From positions 1 to 63,039 of the forward strand of contig JAQWHI010000023.1 of assembly GCA_029249445.1 (NCBI GenBank): a stretch of 63,039 nt of DNA, given 5' to 3'. The stretch is from Crocinitomicaceae bacterium. GTDB lineage: Bacteria > Bacteroidota > Bacteroidia > Flavobacteriales_D > Crocinitomicaceae. The stretch's first letter is position 1. Every line of letters starts with the position of its first letter. Shown here piece after piece: positions 41,952 to 51,316 of the stretch. Under the pieces are notes generated by a model. The model saw only the letters and a list, made by a program, of their open reading frames with translations. It did not search any database and was not told the origin of the DNA. The translations under genes were made by a program, and so were the position numbers.

Positions 41952-44021
41952 TTAGTTTGATTTGATTTCAAATTCTGTTCTTCTATTTTCTTGTCGTCCG
42001 AATTTTGTTGCGTTTGAAGCCATTGGTTTGGAGGATCCATAGCCTTTGGCTGTTAGTCGTCCTGTATCAATTCCTTTACCTTTTAAATAATTTACTACCG
42101 CTTGCGCTCTATCTTGTGAGAGTTTTTCATTGATTGTGGCTGAACCCGTATTATCAGTATGTCCTGAAATCTCAATTTGGAGTGTCGGTACATCCGTTAA
42201 GAGTTTTACCAATCGATTGAGTTCAGTATTCGATGCTTCTCCAAGTACAGACTTTCCGCTATCAAAAAAAATGTTTCTCAAAGTTATTGAGCTTCCTATT
42301 GTAATGTTTTTTAATTCAATAATTTTATTGACAAGGTTATCTGTTGTGCCATTTGGAATGTCAAAATTTTCTGAGTGGAATAGGTATCCTTCTGTTTTAA
42401 CCGCAATTCCATAGTTTTTACCAGACGATAATGTAATTATAAACTTTCCAGTTGCACTGTTGGTCGTGAGCGTTTTTATTAGCTGTCCAGTTGTATTGTC
42501 AGTAATCTCAATTTCAGCTTCGATTGCTTCTTTTGTGAGCGCATCGATTGTTTTTCCTTTGAACACAGTGAAAGATTTTTTTTTCACTTCTACTTCTTCT
42601 TCAATAGCATTGTCTTTAATTGGTGTTACAACAGATGCCAGTAAGTAGTTTTCAGACTCCATGATTGGTGTTTTGGGAGCGCCAAAGAATGTCGCTTTAT
42701 AAATATCAAATCCTCCTTTACCACCTGCTCTATTTGAAGCAATATATGCGAACTTTCCGTTTGCCGTAGGAGAGAAAAAAAAGTCATCATATGGTGTATT
42801 GATGGGATATCCCATGTTTACAGGTTTCGACCAATTTCCTTTACTTCCTTTCGAGACAAAGATATCGTAGCCACCATAAGAGCCCTCTCCTTGGGAAGCA
42901 ATGTACATGGTTTCTCCATTTATCGCAACGTATATTGGGCCATCATTGAACCGACTGTTCACTGACGAAATCATTTGTGCTGCACCAAAATTTTGTTTGG
43001 ATTTACTCTGCATACTGCTGAACATGATATCATATCCATTCGAACGGTTGGCATTGTCTCTGGCAAAATAAATACTCCAGCCGTCAGAGCTGTAAGCTGC
43101 GTGAATATCATTCGATCGCGGTGATGAGATGTTGAAATGCATCCGTTTTGTTGACGTCCATTTGATTCCTTTCAAAACGGACTCATAGATGTCAAATCCA
43201 TCTCCATCATCACGGTGTAATAGTAGTTTGGTGCCGTCGTAGCTGAGATTATCGGAAATATCATCAAATTCTGTATTCACACTTCCAAGTAATGCTTTGG
43301 GTTCCATCCATTTCCCCGACCGTGTTGATGAGGAGTAAATGTCATTATCGAAGCTTCCAGCATTGTTTGGCTCGTGTCCATTTGGACGATCTGAAGTGAA
43401 AATAATTTCACTGCCATCCGTTGAAATGGACGGGGCAAAATCATTGTATTCAGTATTCAACGAACTGACATTATCTACCCACGCTCGAATGGGTTCGGCA
43501 ATGCCTGCTTTTGCTATTTTACACTCTTTTTTACGCTTTGTTACGAACTTGCTAAAATTATCTGCTTTTCTGTAGTTCTCACTGAAGGCTTCATATGATT
43601 TTATGGCTTCGACAAACTGCCTATTTAGTTGTAATGCATAGCCGTAATAAAACATTAAAAACGGGTCGCACTCTGGATCGAGCTTGTGGGCATTTAATAG
43701 ATATTCAATGCCTTGGTGGCTATATGGAGAATTGAGATAACAAACGCCTATTTTAAAGTTCAAATGAGCATTATTCGGATTGAGCTTTTGTGCTATTTTA
43801 TATTCTTTTAACGCAAGTTCGTAGTTTAATTCTGGAGATTTGACCAAAAAAACTGCCTCATTTGCAATCTCAAAAAAATCGTCGCCCTTTTTTATAGCCT
43901 CAATCGCTCTTTTGAGTTCTTCTTTTTTATCCTTAAAATTCGCTGTTCTAAATGCAATATTTTGAGCAATTGTGCAGTAGCTGAGTACAAAAAATGACAG
44001 TGAAATGATATGTTTAATCAT
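41952..44021 (-). CDS. PorE-like OmpA family protein (TPR, PD40 propeller, CRD, OmpA)
   Basis: 689 residues. Order: signal peptide; tetratricopeptide repeats (about 30-170); a PD40/WD40-like propeller (about 185-460) with motifs like IIFTSDRPNGHEP and YFARDNANRSNGYD; a carboxypeptidase-regulatory-like fold (about 490-570); and a C-terminal OmpA domain with NIFFDSGKS and SGHTDNTGSATINEKLSQDRA, which binds peptidoglycan. This is the exact domain order reported for the T9SS component PorE. PorE is a lipoprotein, while here the leader contains LSYC, not a good lipobox. Flavobacteria carry several such paralogs, so T9SS function is not certain. Confidence 0.8.
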   Translation of the reverse strand: MIKHIISLSFFVLSYCTIAQNIAFRTANFKDKKEELKRAIEAIKKGDDFFEIANEAVFLVKSPELNYELALKEYKIAQKLNPNNAHLNFKIGVCYLNSPYSHQGIEYLLNAHKLDPECDPFLMFYYGYALQLNRQFVEAIKSYEAFSENYRKADNFSKFVTKRKKECKIAKAGIAEPIRAWVDNVSSLNTEYNDFAPSISTDGSEIIFTSDRPNGHEPNNAGSFDNDIYSSSTRSGKWMEPKALLGSVNTEFDDISDNLSYDGTKLLLHRDDGDGFDIYESVLKGIKWTSTKRMHFNISSPRSNDIHAAYSSDGWSIYFARDNANRSNGYDIMFSSMQSKSKQNFGAAQMISSVNSRFNDGPIYVAINGETMYIASQGEGSYGGYDIFVSKGSKGNWSKPVNMGYPINTPYDDFFFSPTANGKFAYIASNRAGGKGGFDIYKATFFGAPKTPIMESENYLLASVVTPIKDNAIEEEVEVKKKSFTVFKGKTIDALTKEAIEAEIEITDNTTGQLIKTLTTNSATGKFIITLSSGKNYGIAVKTEGYLFHSENFDIPNGTTDNLVNKIIELKNITIGSSITLRNIFFDSGKSVLGEASNTELNRLVKLLTDVPTLQIEISGHTDNTGSATINEKLSQDRAQAVVNYLKGKGIDTGRLTAKGYGSSKPMASNATKFGRQENRRTEFEIKSN

Positions 44022-44032
44022 GATGTTCTAGT

Positions 44033-45154
44033 TTAATTTCCGCAGTTTTCAGAGTGATATTTCCTACCTAATTCAGCACCAAGTTCTCTAGCTTTGAACC
44101 AATCCTCACATGCACCATTCATATTTCTAAGCATTTCTTTTGCCATTCCTCTATTTACATAAGCCGAAGCATTTTGCTTGTTTAATTTGATTGCTAGGTC
44201 TGCATATTTTACTGCTTCTTCGTAGGCTTCTTTTTGAAAGTATATTCCACTGATGTTCGAAGCTGCTGGAGAATAATCAGATTGGATGGCAAGGGCTTTT
44301 TCGAAGTCTTTTATGGCATCGTCAAGCCGCTTTTGATGCATTTGAACAATACCTCTATTGTTGTAGGCCAGGTGAAAATTCGGATCGACTGAAATCGCAC
44401 GATTGAATGCAGCCATTGCTCCGGGATAATCTTTCATTTTGGTTTTAGTTGTTCCAATATTGTTCAATACGAAAGCCAATTTGGGGTTTTTTCGCACAAC
44501 TGTTTCGTAGTCGGCAAGTGCTTTGGCATAGCTTTCATTCATGCGATATGCGGAACCTCGATCGTTGTACGCATTGATGTTTTCATCATCCAATAATAGA
44601 CATTGTGTGAAATATTGAATCGCTCCGTTGTAGTCTTTTTGTAAAAACCGTAAAGTACCAAAATTATAAAATGCATTGGGGTTATTTTTATCAAGCACAA
44701 TTGCATTTTGGTAATCCTTCTCTGCATTCAGATAGTCATCTAGGCCTTGATAGGATCTGCCGCGTTGGAAATAGGCTTTTGAGTAGCTAGGGTATGTTTT
44801 GATTAATTGTGACAATGTCACAACACCATCTGAAAATTTTTCAGATTCATTTTCAGCAACCCCTTTATTGTAGTATGCAGCTGTAAAACTGGGGTCCAAG
44901 TCAATGGACTTTTTAAACTCTTTGATGGCTTGTGAATATTTTTTTAAGCCAAATAATTCAATTCCTCTATTGTAAGCTTCCTGGCTGTTGGCTATTGATT
45001 CATTTTCCAGATTCAATTCAGTTATTGAATCCCGATAAGCTATTTCTTCAGGTGTTAAATCGTCCAATTGAGAGGACAAATCGGAGCTGATTCCTAGAAA
45101 TAGCAGGGCAATAATTGTTTTTGTTGTTTTCAAGTTAATCGAGTTTAGATTCAA
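44033..45154 (-). CDS. Exported TPR protein
   Basis: 373 residues. A signal-like leader is followed by nine to ten tetratricopeptide repeats (AYYNKGVAENES, AYFQRGRSYQGLDDY, AFYNFGTLRFLQKDY, AYNDRGSAYRMNESY, LAYNNRGIVQMHQKRLDD and others), which make a superhelical binding surface for other proteins. It ends GRKYHSENCGN. The OmpA/TPR gene is 11 bases downstream on the same strand, so they are likely co-transcribed and may interact. No enzyme domain. Confidence 0.85.
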   Translation of the reverse strand: MNLNSINLKTTKTIIALLFLGISSDLSSQLDDLTPEEIAYRDSITELNLENESIANSQEAYNRGIELFGLKKYSQAIKEFKKSIDLDPSFTAAYYNKGVAENESEKFSDGVVTLSQLIKTYPSYSKAYFQRGRSYQGLDDYLNAEKDYQNAIVLDKNNPNAFYNFGTLRFLQKDYNGAIQYFTQCLLLDDENINAYNDRGSAYRMNESYAKALADYETVVRKNPKLAFVLNNIGTTKTKMKDYPGAMAAFNRAISVDPNFHLAYNNRGIVQMHQKRLDDAIKDFEKALAIQSDYSPAASNISGIYFQKEAYEEAVKYADLAIKLNKQNASAYVNRGMAKEMLRNMNGACEDWFKARELGAELGRKYHSENCGN

Positions 45155-45221
45155 CGGTCATCCAAATTACAAACTTTGTACCGAAGTGAGAGAAGAAGTT
45201 ATTAACAAGTCTAAGATTTAT

Positions 45222-45229
45222 TAACTTTG
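45222..45229 (+). promoter_or_regulatory. -7 box TAACTTTG for the thiolase gene
   Basis: An exact TAnnTTTG match 18 bases before the start codon. The -33 partner is not clear. Confidence 0.5.
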
Positions 45230-45247
45230 AGCACATAATCAAAGAAA

Positions 45248-46456
45248 ATGGCAAAAGAAGTATTTATAGTTGATGGGATCCGAACTCCCATTGGAAATTT
45301 TGGAGGAACACTCGGAGCAGTCCGTGCAGATGACCTTGGTGCCATTGTAATTAAGGAGCTTTTGAAAAGAAATGCAGGGATCGATCCCATGTTGATCGAG
45401 GATGTTATTTTGGGCTGTGCAAATCAGGCGGGTGAAGACAATAGAAATGTTGCGCGAATGAGTGCTTTGCTGGCAGGATTGCCATGGCAATCTGGGGGAG
45501 AAACTGTAAATCGTTTATGTGCCTCTGGAATGGCTGCTACCATTAATGCCTCACGAGCAATTAAAGATGGAGCCGGTGATATCTATATTACTGGTGGAGT
45601 TGAAAATATGACGAGAGGTCCCTGGGTAATATCTAAGGTTTCCAAAGCATTCGGCAGAGATGCTAAAATGTACGATACTTCTTTTGGATGGAGATTTATT
45701 AATCCGAAAATGGAGGAATTATACGGTACTGATGGAATGGGGGTAACCGCTGAAAATCTTGTTGAAAAGTATGGTATTGAGCGTGAAGCTCAAGATCAAT
45801 TTTCTTTGTGGTCTCAGCAAAAAGCGACGCAAGCGACTGCCTCTGGACGGCTAGCTGAAGAGATTGTACCCGTAATTATCAAGCAGCGGAAGAATGATGA
45901 TATTGTATTTGGTCATGATGAATTTGTTCGTTCCAATTCTACCATAGAAGGATTGAGTGGTTTGCCTCCAGCATTTAAAAAAGAAGGATCAGTAACTGCC
46001 GGAAACTCCTCTGGGTTGAATGATGGGGCTGCGGCATTGTTGGTTGCCTCTGGAGACGCTGTAGCAAATCATGGAATGAAGCCGCTTGCTCGAATTGTAG
46101 GAGCAGCAGTAGCAGGTGTTGAGCCCCGAATCATGGGTATTGGACCCGTTTATGCAACTCAAAAGGTCTTGAAGCGAACAGGTCTCACTATAGATCAGAT
46201 GGATATTTTAGAATTGAATGAAGCATTTGCGGCTCAGGTTCTCGCATGTACACGAGCGCTTGGTTTGAAAGACAATGACCCACGGATCAACCCCAATGGA
46301 GGAGCAATTGCCCTTGGACATCCATTAGGTGTTACGGGAGCAAGAATTCTTCATAGTGCAGCAGTTGAACTCCAAAAGTCGAATAAAAGATATGCTCTTG
46401 TAGCCATGTGTATAGGTGTTGGGCAAGGGTATGCTACAATTTTAGAGAGAGCATAA
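45248..46456 (+). CDS. Thiolase (acetyl-CoA acyltransferase), PcaF/PaaJ-like
   Basis: 402 residues, a full-length thiolase. The nucleophile is Cys91 in VNRLCASGM; the acid/base pair is His358 in GHPLG and Cys388 in CIGVGQG. The block GCANQAGEDNRNVARMSALLAGLP is characteristic of 3-oxoadipyl-CoA thiolases (PcaF/PaaJ) and of closely related acetyl-CoA C-acyltransferases. It cleaves 3-oxoacyl-CoA with CoA to give acetyl-CoA. No other beta-oxidation or paa genes are adjacent, so exact substrate is undecided. It is on its own transcript. Confidence 0.88.
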   Translation: MAKEVFIVDGIRTPIGNFGGTLGAVRADDLGAIVIKELLKRNAGIDPMLIEDVILGCANQAGEDNRNVARMSALLAGLPWQSGGETVNRLCASGMAATINASRAIKDGAGDIYITGGVENMTRGPWVISKVSKAFGRDAKMYDTSFGWRFINPKMEELYGTDGMGVTAENLVEKYGIEREAQDQFSLWSQQKATQATASGRLAEEIVPVIIKQRKNDDIVFGHDEFVRSNSTIEGLSGLPPAFKKEGSVTAGNSSGLNDGAAALLVASGDAVANHGMKPLARIVGAAVAGVEPRIMGIGPVYATQKVLKRTGLTIDQMDILELNEAFAAQVLACTRALGLKDNDPRINPNGGAIALGHPLGVTGARILHSAAVELQKSNKRYALVAMCIGVGQGYATILERA

Positions 46457-46491
46457 GCTAACCAAAATGAATTATTAAACGTCTAAATAAT

Positions 46492-48090
46492 ATGCAGCGA
46501 CTTTGTACTTTATTATTTTTGGGAAGTCTCCTTATTGGGTGCAAAAAACAATCCACAGTTTGGGAAACAAGATGGAATGCTCCTGTGATAAATGATACGC
46601 TATCATTGGTCAATTGGGAGAATGATTCTACTATTCTTGAGACAGTTTCGGGATTTTATGAATTGGATTTGAAACGGACATTATTTGAATTTGATGTTAG
46701 CGATGTAGTTTCGATACCGGATACTATAATCCTTGAGACTTTTGATAACGGACCTTTCTTTGATAATATTCCGATTGCTCCCGGGTCCAGTATTCTTCAA
46801 GGTGTGCAAACAGATGAGCATGAAATGATGTTAGAGGACCTACAACTGAAAAGAATAATTTTAGACCGAGGAATTATCGATTTGGAAATTGAAAACCCTC
46901 TTGGGACCAAAGCATTTTTTGATTTAGAGTTGCCAGGTTTCTCGAGAGATGGCGCACCATTGAATGTTGTTTATGAGATACCTGCCGGAAGCGTCGCCCA
47001 ACCGGGTGTATTGTTGACAGTGATAGATCTCTCTGGCTATGCGGTTGATCTCACCGGACTTTCAGGAAGTGAAAACAATAAGTTTATTTCAAAGATTGAT
47101 GTACAAGCAGATCCAAATGGACCGACTGTCGATTTTGGAAATGAACACATTATTACTGTTTCAGCCGGATTTAAAAATATTAATGTAAGTTATGCGAGAG
47201 GTTTTTTCGGAAGCCGTTCGATCTCAGATTCAACAAGTATCGATTTATCTGAATTAAATGTATACCAAAGTGGATTGATTGATCTACCTGCATTATCATT
47301 AGCTTTTGAGATTGAAAATGGCATTAAAGTTGGAGCTCAAGGAATGCTTAACAGCGTTATTAATACAAATGCTTTAGGCTCGAGTGTTGCTTTAACCGGT
47401 GGCGCAATGGGCAATTCCTTTAATGTTGACCCTGCCATGGGCTCCTGGAATACCTTGACTCCATCATTTAATGAATTGGAATTTACAAGTTTGAATAGTT
47501 CTATTGAATCTTATTTTGAAAATTTAGGCTCTAGGCACACAGTGAATTATAATTTGAATTTAAATCCATGGGGCAATACTTCAGGAAGCTGGGATGAAAT
47601 TTTTCCAAATAGCAGACTTAAAGTAAAACTACATGCGAATATGCCACTTGCGATTGGATTGGATAACTTAACATTAAGGGATACGTTTGATGTGAATTTG
47701 AATCAAGATGCAAATAAAAGCAAGATTATTTCAGGGAGTCTTATCTTGAATACTGACAATGCATTCCCATTTTCTGCTGATGTTACTTTGGTGCTTTTAG
47801 ATGAGAACAATATCCCTATACATACGGTGAATGGCACCGATCGAATTGAAGCTTCTCAGAATGGATCATTCAACAATCAACACAACTGCAATATCGCAAG
47901 TTCATTGGTTGAATTTGTTCTAACAGATGAAATTGTAGCTGAGATCGAAAAAGTTGAAAAAATTGTCGTTCATGCAACATTTAATAGTGAAAATCCATCT
48001 TCGGGGCTTAATGAGCAGATGCTTATTCCTGCCGATGCATTTTTGAGTATAAAATTGAAAACTCAATTTAAAGCTGAAAATAGATTCTAA
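46492..48090 (+). CDS. Large lipoprotein of unknown function
   Basis: 532 residues with a lipoprotein signal (lipobox LIGC, Cys17) followed by KKQSTVWETRWNAPVI. The rest is beta-rich, with repeated Ile/Leu-Asp-Leu strands and a Gly/Ser/Asn-rich middle. The tail has a KVEKIVVHATFNSENPSS segment. I do not recognise a domain. It directly abuts the barrel gene at 48091, so the two are probably a lipoprotein/barrel pair in the outer membrane. Confidence 0.68.
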   Translation: MQRLCTLLFLGSLLIGCKKQSTVWETRWNAPVINDTLSLVNWENDSTILETVSGFYELDLKRTLFEFDVSDVVSIPDTIILETFDNGPFFDNIPIAPGSSILQGVQTDEHEMMLEDLQLKRIILDRGIIDLEIENPLGTKAFFDLELPGFSRDGAPLNVVYEIPAGSVAQPGVLLTVIDLSGYAVDLTGLSGSENNKFISKIDVQADPNGPTVDFGNEHIITVSAGFKNINVSYARGFFGSRSISDSTSIDLSELNVYQSGLIDLPALSLAFEIENGIKVGAQGMLNSVINTNALGSSVALTGGAMGNSFNVDPAMGSWNTLTPSFNELEFTSLNSSIESYFENLGSRHTVNYNLNLNPWGNTSGSWDEIFPNSRLKVKLHANMPLAIGLDNLTLRDTFDVNLNQDANKSKIISGSLILNTDNAFPFSADVTLVLLDENNIPIHTVNGTDRIEASQNGSFNNQHNCNIASSLVEFVLTDEIVAEIEKVEKIVVHATFNSENPSSGLNEQMLIPADAFLSIKLKTQFKAENRF

Positions 48091-49320
48091 ATGGGTAATT
48101 TTTTAACTTTTGTAATTGTCTTTTTTTCGTTCACTTTTTCATGGGCGCAAATTACAATAGAGTCCTATGACACTGTTGAATTCAATCAAGAATTGATAGT
48201 TACAGGTGGATTTGACTACAGTTCCAGTTCAATTGAGAAAGATATTATGTCGAAATTCTACAGAGGTGGAGTTATCAATAATTCGATGAAGGAACGATCG
48301 TTAAATAAACATGAAAATGTAAATCGCATCGGTTTGGATGTAGGAGCAGAGGTTTTCTACCGCAATTTCACAACACCTTATCTTTCGGCAAAAAACTTAG
48401 GTGTACAAATTCAATTTGGAGCCTATAATTTTGGTGGAATTTTGTATTCAGACGATTTATTTGGTTTGGCATTTTATGGGAATGAAATGTACCTTGGAGA
48501 TACTATTGATTTTTCCGGAACAAATGTGAGTTTTACGTCGTTTCAAAAAGTTGGATTTGGACTGATTAATGCAACCACGAAGTCCAGTTTGAGCTTAAAT
48601 GTCTATAATATTAGTAATCGCGTAATAGGGGGTTTTAGGGGATGTTCTTTGTCTCAATCAACAGATGGGATGAATGTCAATCTAACCATGGATGGATTTT
48701 TCGAATTGAGGCAATCAACAAAATTCTCTCAAGGTCTCGGTGTTGGATTGGACTTAGACTATCGGTTCAGTCTACCTTGGTACAAGAACAGAGCGGCACA
48801 TATTCAATTTTTAGCCAAAAATGTAGGAGTAGGTTTCATGACCGAACCTCAAAGAAGATATAGGATGGATACAACGATTGAGTATTCAGGATTTCGTTTC
48901 GACCAGATCATCGGAGACAATGCGATACTCTCTGCAGAGAGCGCTATTTTGTTGGATTCTCTCGGAATAGAATCGACGGATGTAAAATCTGTATTTATGC
49001 TGCCGGGCTTTATTCAGGTAGGAAAGATGATTGATGAGAACAGTCAATTTAAAGTACAGACATTTTTTGGCGCGCGAATTTATCCATCGTTAATTTACAA
49101 TCCATTTATCTATGGGGGTATAGATTTCAAGCCTTTCGATTGGTTACATGCTGGAGCAAGCGCGTCCTTTGGAGGATTTGCTGGATTTAAAACTGGCCTG
49201 TATGTCAACCTTAATTGGAATAAAATTCAAGCTGGTTTCGGAACAGACAACATAGTTGGCCTGGTGCATAAATCGGGCAATGGAGAATCATTTTTTATTC
49301 GATTGAAATGCAGATTATAG
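48091..49320 (+). CDS. Outer-membrane beta-barrel protein, DUF5723-like
   Basis: 409 residues with a signal peptide (FTFSWAQ). The mature chain has regularly alternating strands and aromatic girdles (for example LGVQIQFGAYNFGGILY, FRFDQIIGDN) and ends in FFIRLKCRL. It is similar in layout to the barrel at 32960, and like it I call it DUF5723-like only tentatively. It starts with no gap after the lipoprotein and overlaps the T9SS gene at 49308 by 13 bases. Confidence 0.6.
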   Translation: MGNFLTFVIVFFSFTFSWAQITIESYDTVEFNQELIVTGGFDYSSSSIEKDIMSKFYRGGVINNSMKERSLNKHENVNRIGLDVGAEVFYRNFTTPYLSAKNLGVQIQFGAYNFGGILYSDDLFGLAFYGNEMYLGDTIDFSGTNVSFTSFQKVGFGLINATTKSSLSLNVYNISNRVIGGFRGCSLSQSTDGMNVNLTMDGFFELRQSTKFSQGLGVGLDLDYRFSLPWYKNRAAHIQFLAKNVGVGFMTEPQRRYRMDTTIEYSGFRFDQIIGDNAILSAESAILLDSLGIESTDVKSVFMLPGFIQVGKMIDENSQFKVQTFFGARIYPSLIYNPFIYGGIDFKPFDWLHAGASASFGGFAGFKTGLYVNLNWNKIQAGFGTDNIVGLVHKSGNGESFFIRLKCRL

Positions 49321-50783
49321 TTAAAATAGCAGTTGCTGTCATCTTTCCAATTTCTTTGTTTGGGCAGATTAATTTTTTGAGACACTACTCGGACAGTGGG
49401 AGTGATTTTGGACATGGAGTTGTTCAATTGGAAGACAGTAGCTACATTATTTGTGGAGCCTCAAGTAGTTTTAAAAACGGTCCCTCTCAGGGTTTTCTAA
49501 TGAAAGTTGACAGCTTAGGAAATTACATTTGGTCACACAATTATGGAGGGTTTGAGTCAGAGTCTTTAAAACGTGTTATGTACGTTCCAAATTCTGGATT
49601 TTATGCTGCGGGATTTTCAAACTCCACTGGTGTTGGGGCCTATGATCTATACCTTGTGAAGACTGATGTGAATGGTGTTTTAGAATGGGAGAGAACCTAT
49701 GGGAGTCCTGGTTGGGATCGCATAAATGATGCAGTTTTGGCAAGGGACACCGGTGTTGTAATGGTTGGTGAAACCAATTCGAATCTGACCACTGGACAAG
49801 ATATTTATATTGTTCGGACAAATAAAATGGGTGATACATTGTGGACGAAAACAATAGGTGGGGCAGGTCCAGATGTTGCTACTTCGATTGTACCTTTTCA
49901 AGATTCATTGTTCTTGGTAGCTGGAGACAGCTATTTCTTGGATTCACTAAGTTCTAAACCTATGTATGTATTGCTACATGAAGATGGAACGGTAATCGAT
50001 CAGCGGTTTTTGACTTCGTTAAACGGCACTTGGAAAATTAATGATATCACAATAATTAATAATCAGGTTCAGGGTATTGGCTCTTTCCAAGATACTGTTG
50101 GCTCTTCATGGGAGATTGCCCATTTCTCACTAAGCCTTAGTTCATCCTCAATTCAAAGTCCAGCACAATACCATGGTTCTAATGATGGTGACTTGTATGG
50201 ACGGCATATGACTGTATACAGAGATACCACAAGACGCTATTTGACGTATGAACATCACAATCATCCCAACGCTTATGAATTTGGTGTCGATTTAATGATT
50301 TCAAGATACAGCTGGTACCTGTCGTTTGAGTTACAAGTGGCATCAATTGCGACGTATTACAATGATCTCAGCGGTCAAGTAATTCCAACGAGTGATGGTG
50401 GGGCGTTAGTTGTCGGCTCACGTGAGGGGATTGGAATAGGTGGCGGATCCGTTTTCTTGAATAAAATTGGACCTGGTGAAGTTTATCCGACAGTGGAGGG
50501 AGTGACTTCATATTCTCAATTGGTAAAGATAAATGAACTGAGTTCATTGATTGATGCCCGGATTTATCCGAATCCAGCTTCTAAGTCTTTTATTGTAGAT
50601 ATTGAGGACAACGGCAATTACGATATTCAATTACTCAATTCAATTGGACAGATTGTTTCATCGGCTTCTGTTACAGGGACTCAAGCAATTGATATTTCTC
50701 GTTTGAGTGCTGGTATATATACAGTGCTAATTCTCCGAGATTCCGTCGGAGCCGGAGTTTACCGATTGGTAATTCAACAGTAA
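49308..50783 (+). CDS. Secreted beta-propeller protein with T9SS tail
   Basis: 491 residues with a signal peptide (SLFGQ). The body has repeats of about 50-60 residues, each with ...V..GESNSS or a G-x-ASSSF-type turn followed by (Y/F)LVKTDVNGVLEWERTYGS or YIVRTNKMGDTLWTKTIGG, the delta-60/propeller repeat type. Then YPNPASKSF and a basic end as a T9SS type A domain. It overlaps the preceding barrel gene by 13 bases, so all three from 46492 are likely one transcript. Confidence 0.85.
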   Translation: MQIIVKIAVAVIFPISLFGQINFLRHYSDSGSDFGHGVVQLEDSSYIICGASSSFKNGPSQGFLMKVDSLGNYIWSHNYGGFESESLKRVMYVPNSGFYAAGFSNSTGVGAYDLYLVKTDVNGVLEWERTYGSPGWDRINDAVLARDTGVVMVGETNSNLTTGQDIYIVRTNKMGDTLWTKTIGGAGPDVATSIVPFQDSLFLVAGDSYFLDSLSSKPMYVLLHEDGTVIDQRFLTSLNGTWKINDITIINNQVQGIGSFQDTVGSSWEIAHFSLSLSSSSIQSPAQYHGSNDGDLYGRHMTVYRDTTRRYLTYEHHNHPNAYEFGVDLMISRYSWYLSFELQVASIATYYNDLSGQVIPTSDGGALVVGSREGIGIGGGSVFLNKIGPGEVYPTVEGVTSYSQLVKINELSSLIDARIYPNPASKSFIVDIEDNGNYDIQLLNSIGQIVSSASVTGTQAIDISRLSAGIYTVLILRDSVGAGVYRLVIQQ

Positions 50784-50797
50784 ACTTTCATTCTGGT

Positions 50798-51316
50798 TTA
50801 CCACTCAAAGGCCTTGTCAGAAAACCATTGGCCTTGAAGTCGCATTGTTTGTTCGATCACATCTCGCACGCAATGATGACCTCCATTGTAAGGAGATTGA
50901 TAGTCACTAATTTCTTTTATCTCTACAGCCGCATCCTGAGGGCATGCGGAAACACCTACCATTCTCATTACGTTGTAGTCGGGTATATCATCACCCATAT
51001 ACAGGGCTTGTTCATTTGTGAAGTCGTATTTTTGTTGCAGTTGCTTGTATACTTCGACTTTGTTGCTTGATTTCAAACACACCTCTGTTGCTCCAAGGTT
51101 TAAGAGTCGTGTTTTTACAGCAGTAGAGTGCCCACCAGTGATTATTAATACTCTATATCCCATTTTCGCAGCAAACTGAAGTGCGTAGCCATCTCGAGAA
51201 TTCAATGTTCTAACAATATCATCACTATGCAAAAGCACTTGTCCGTCAGTAAGTACTCCATCAACATCAAAAATAAATGTTGTTATTGCGTGGAGCTTTT
51301 CTTTATAACTTGTCAT
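50798..51316 (-). CDS. kdsC: 3-deoxy-D-manno-octulosonate 8-phosphate phosphatase (KdsC-like)
   Basis: 172 residues, HAD superfamily class with no cap. The four motifs are seen: DVDGVLTDG with the nucleophile Asp17, VLIITGG, the Lys in KSSNKVE, and GDDIPDYNVM. KdsC dephosphorylates KDO-8-phosphate to KDO for LPS core. It starts within the stop of the upstream gene (ATGA-like overlap), so the two are coupled. Confidence 0.9.
   Translation of the reverse strand: MTSYKEKLHAITTFIFDVDGVLTDGQVLLHSDDIVRTLNSRDGYALQFAAKMGYRVLIITGGHSTAVKTRLLNLGATEVCLKSSNKVEVYKQLQQKYDFTNEQALYMGDDIPDYNVMRMVGVSACPQDAAVEIKEISDYQSPYNGGHHCVRDVIEQTMRLQGQWFSDKAFEW

Noticed and set aside
42130..43575. Plus-strand frames opposite the PorE-like gene
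   Set aside because: Shadows of the minus-strand coding sequence, with unmistakable OmpA and PD40 motifs on the other strand.
50781..50806. Inverted repeat GTAAAC...GTTTAC around the stops of the T9SS gene and kdsC
   Set aside because: Only six pairs overlapping both stop codons and no T tract; may be a minor convergent terminator, but support is poor.
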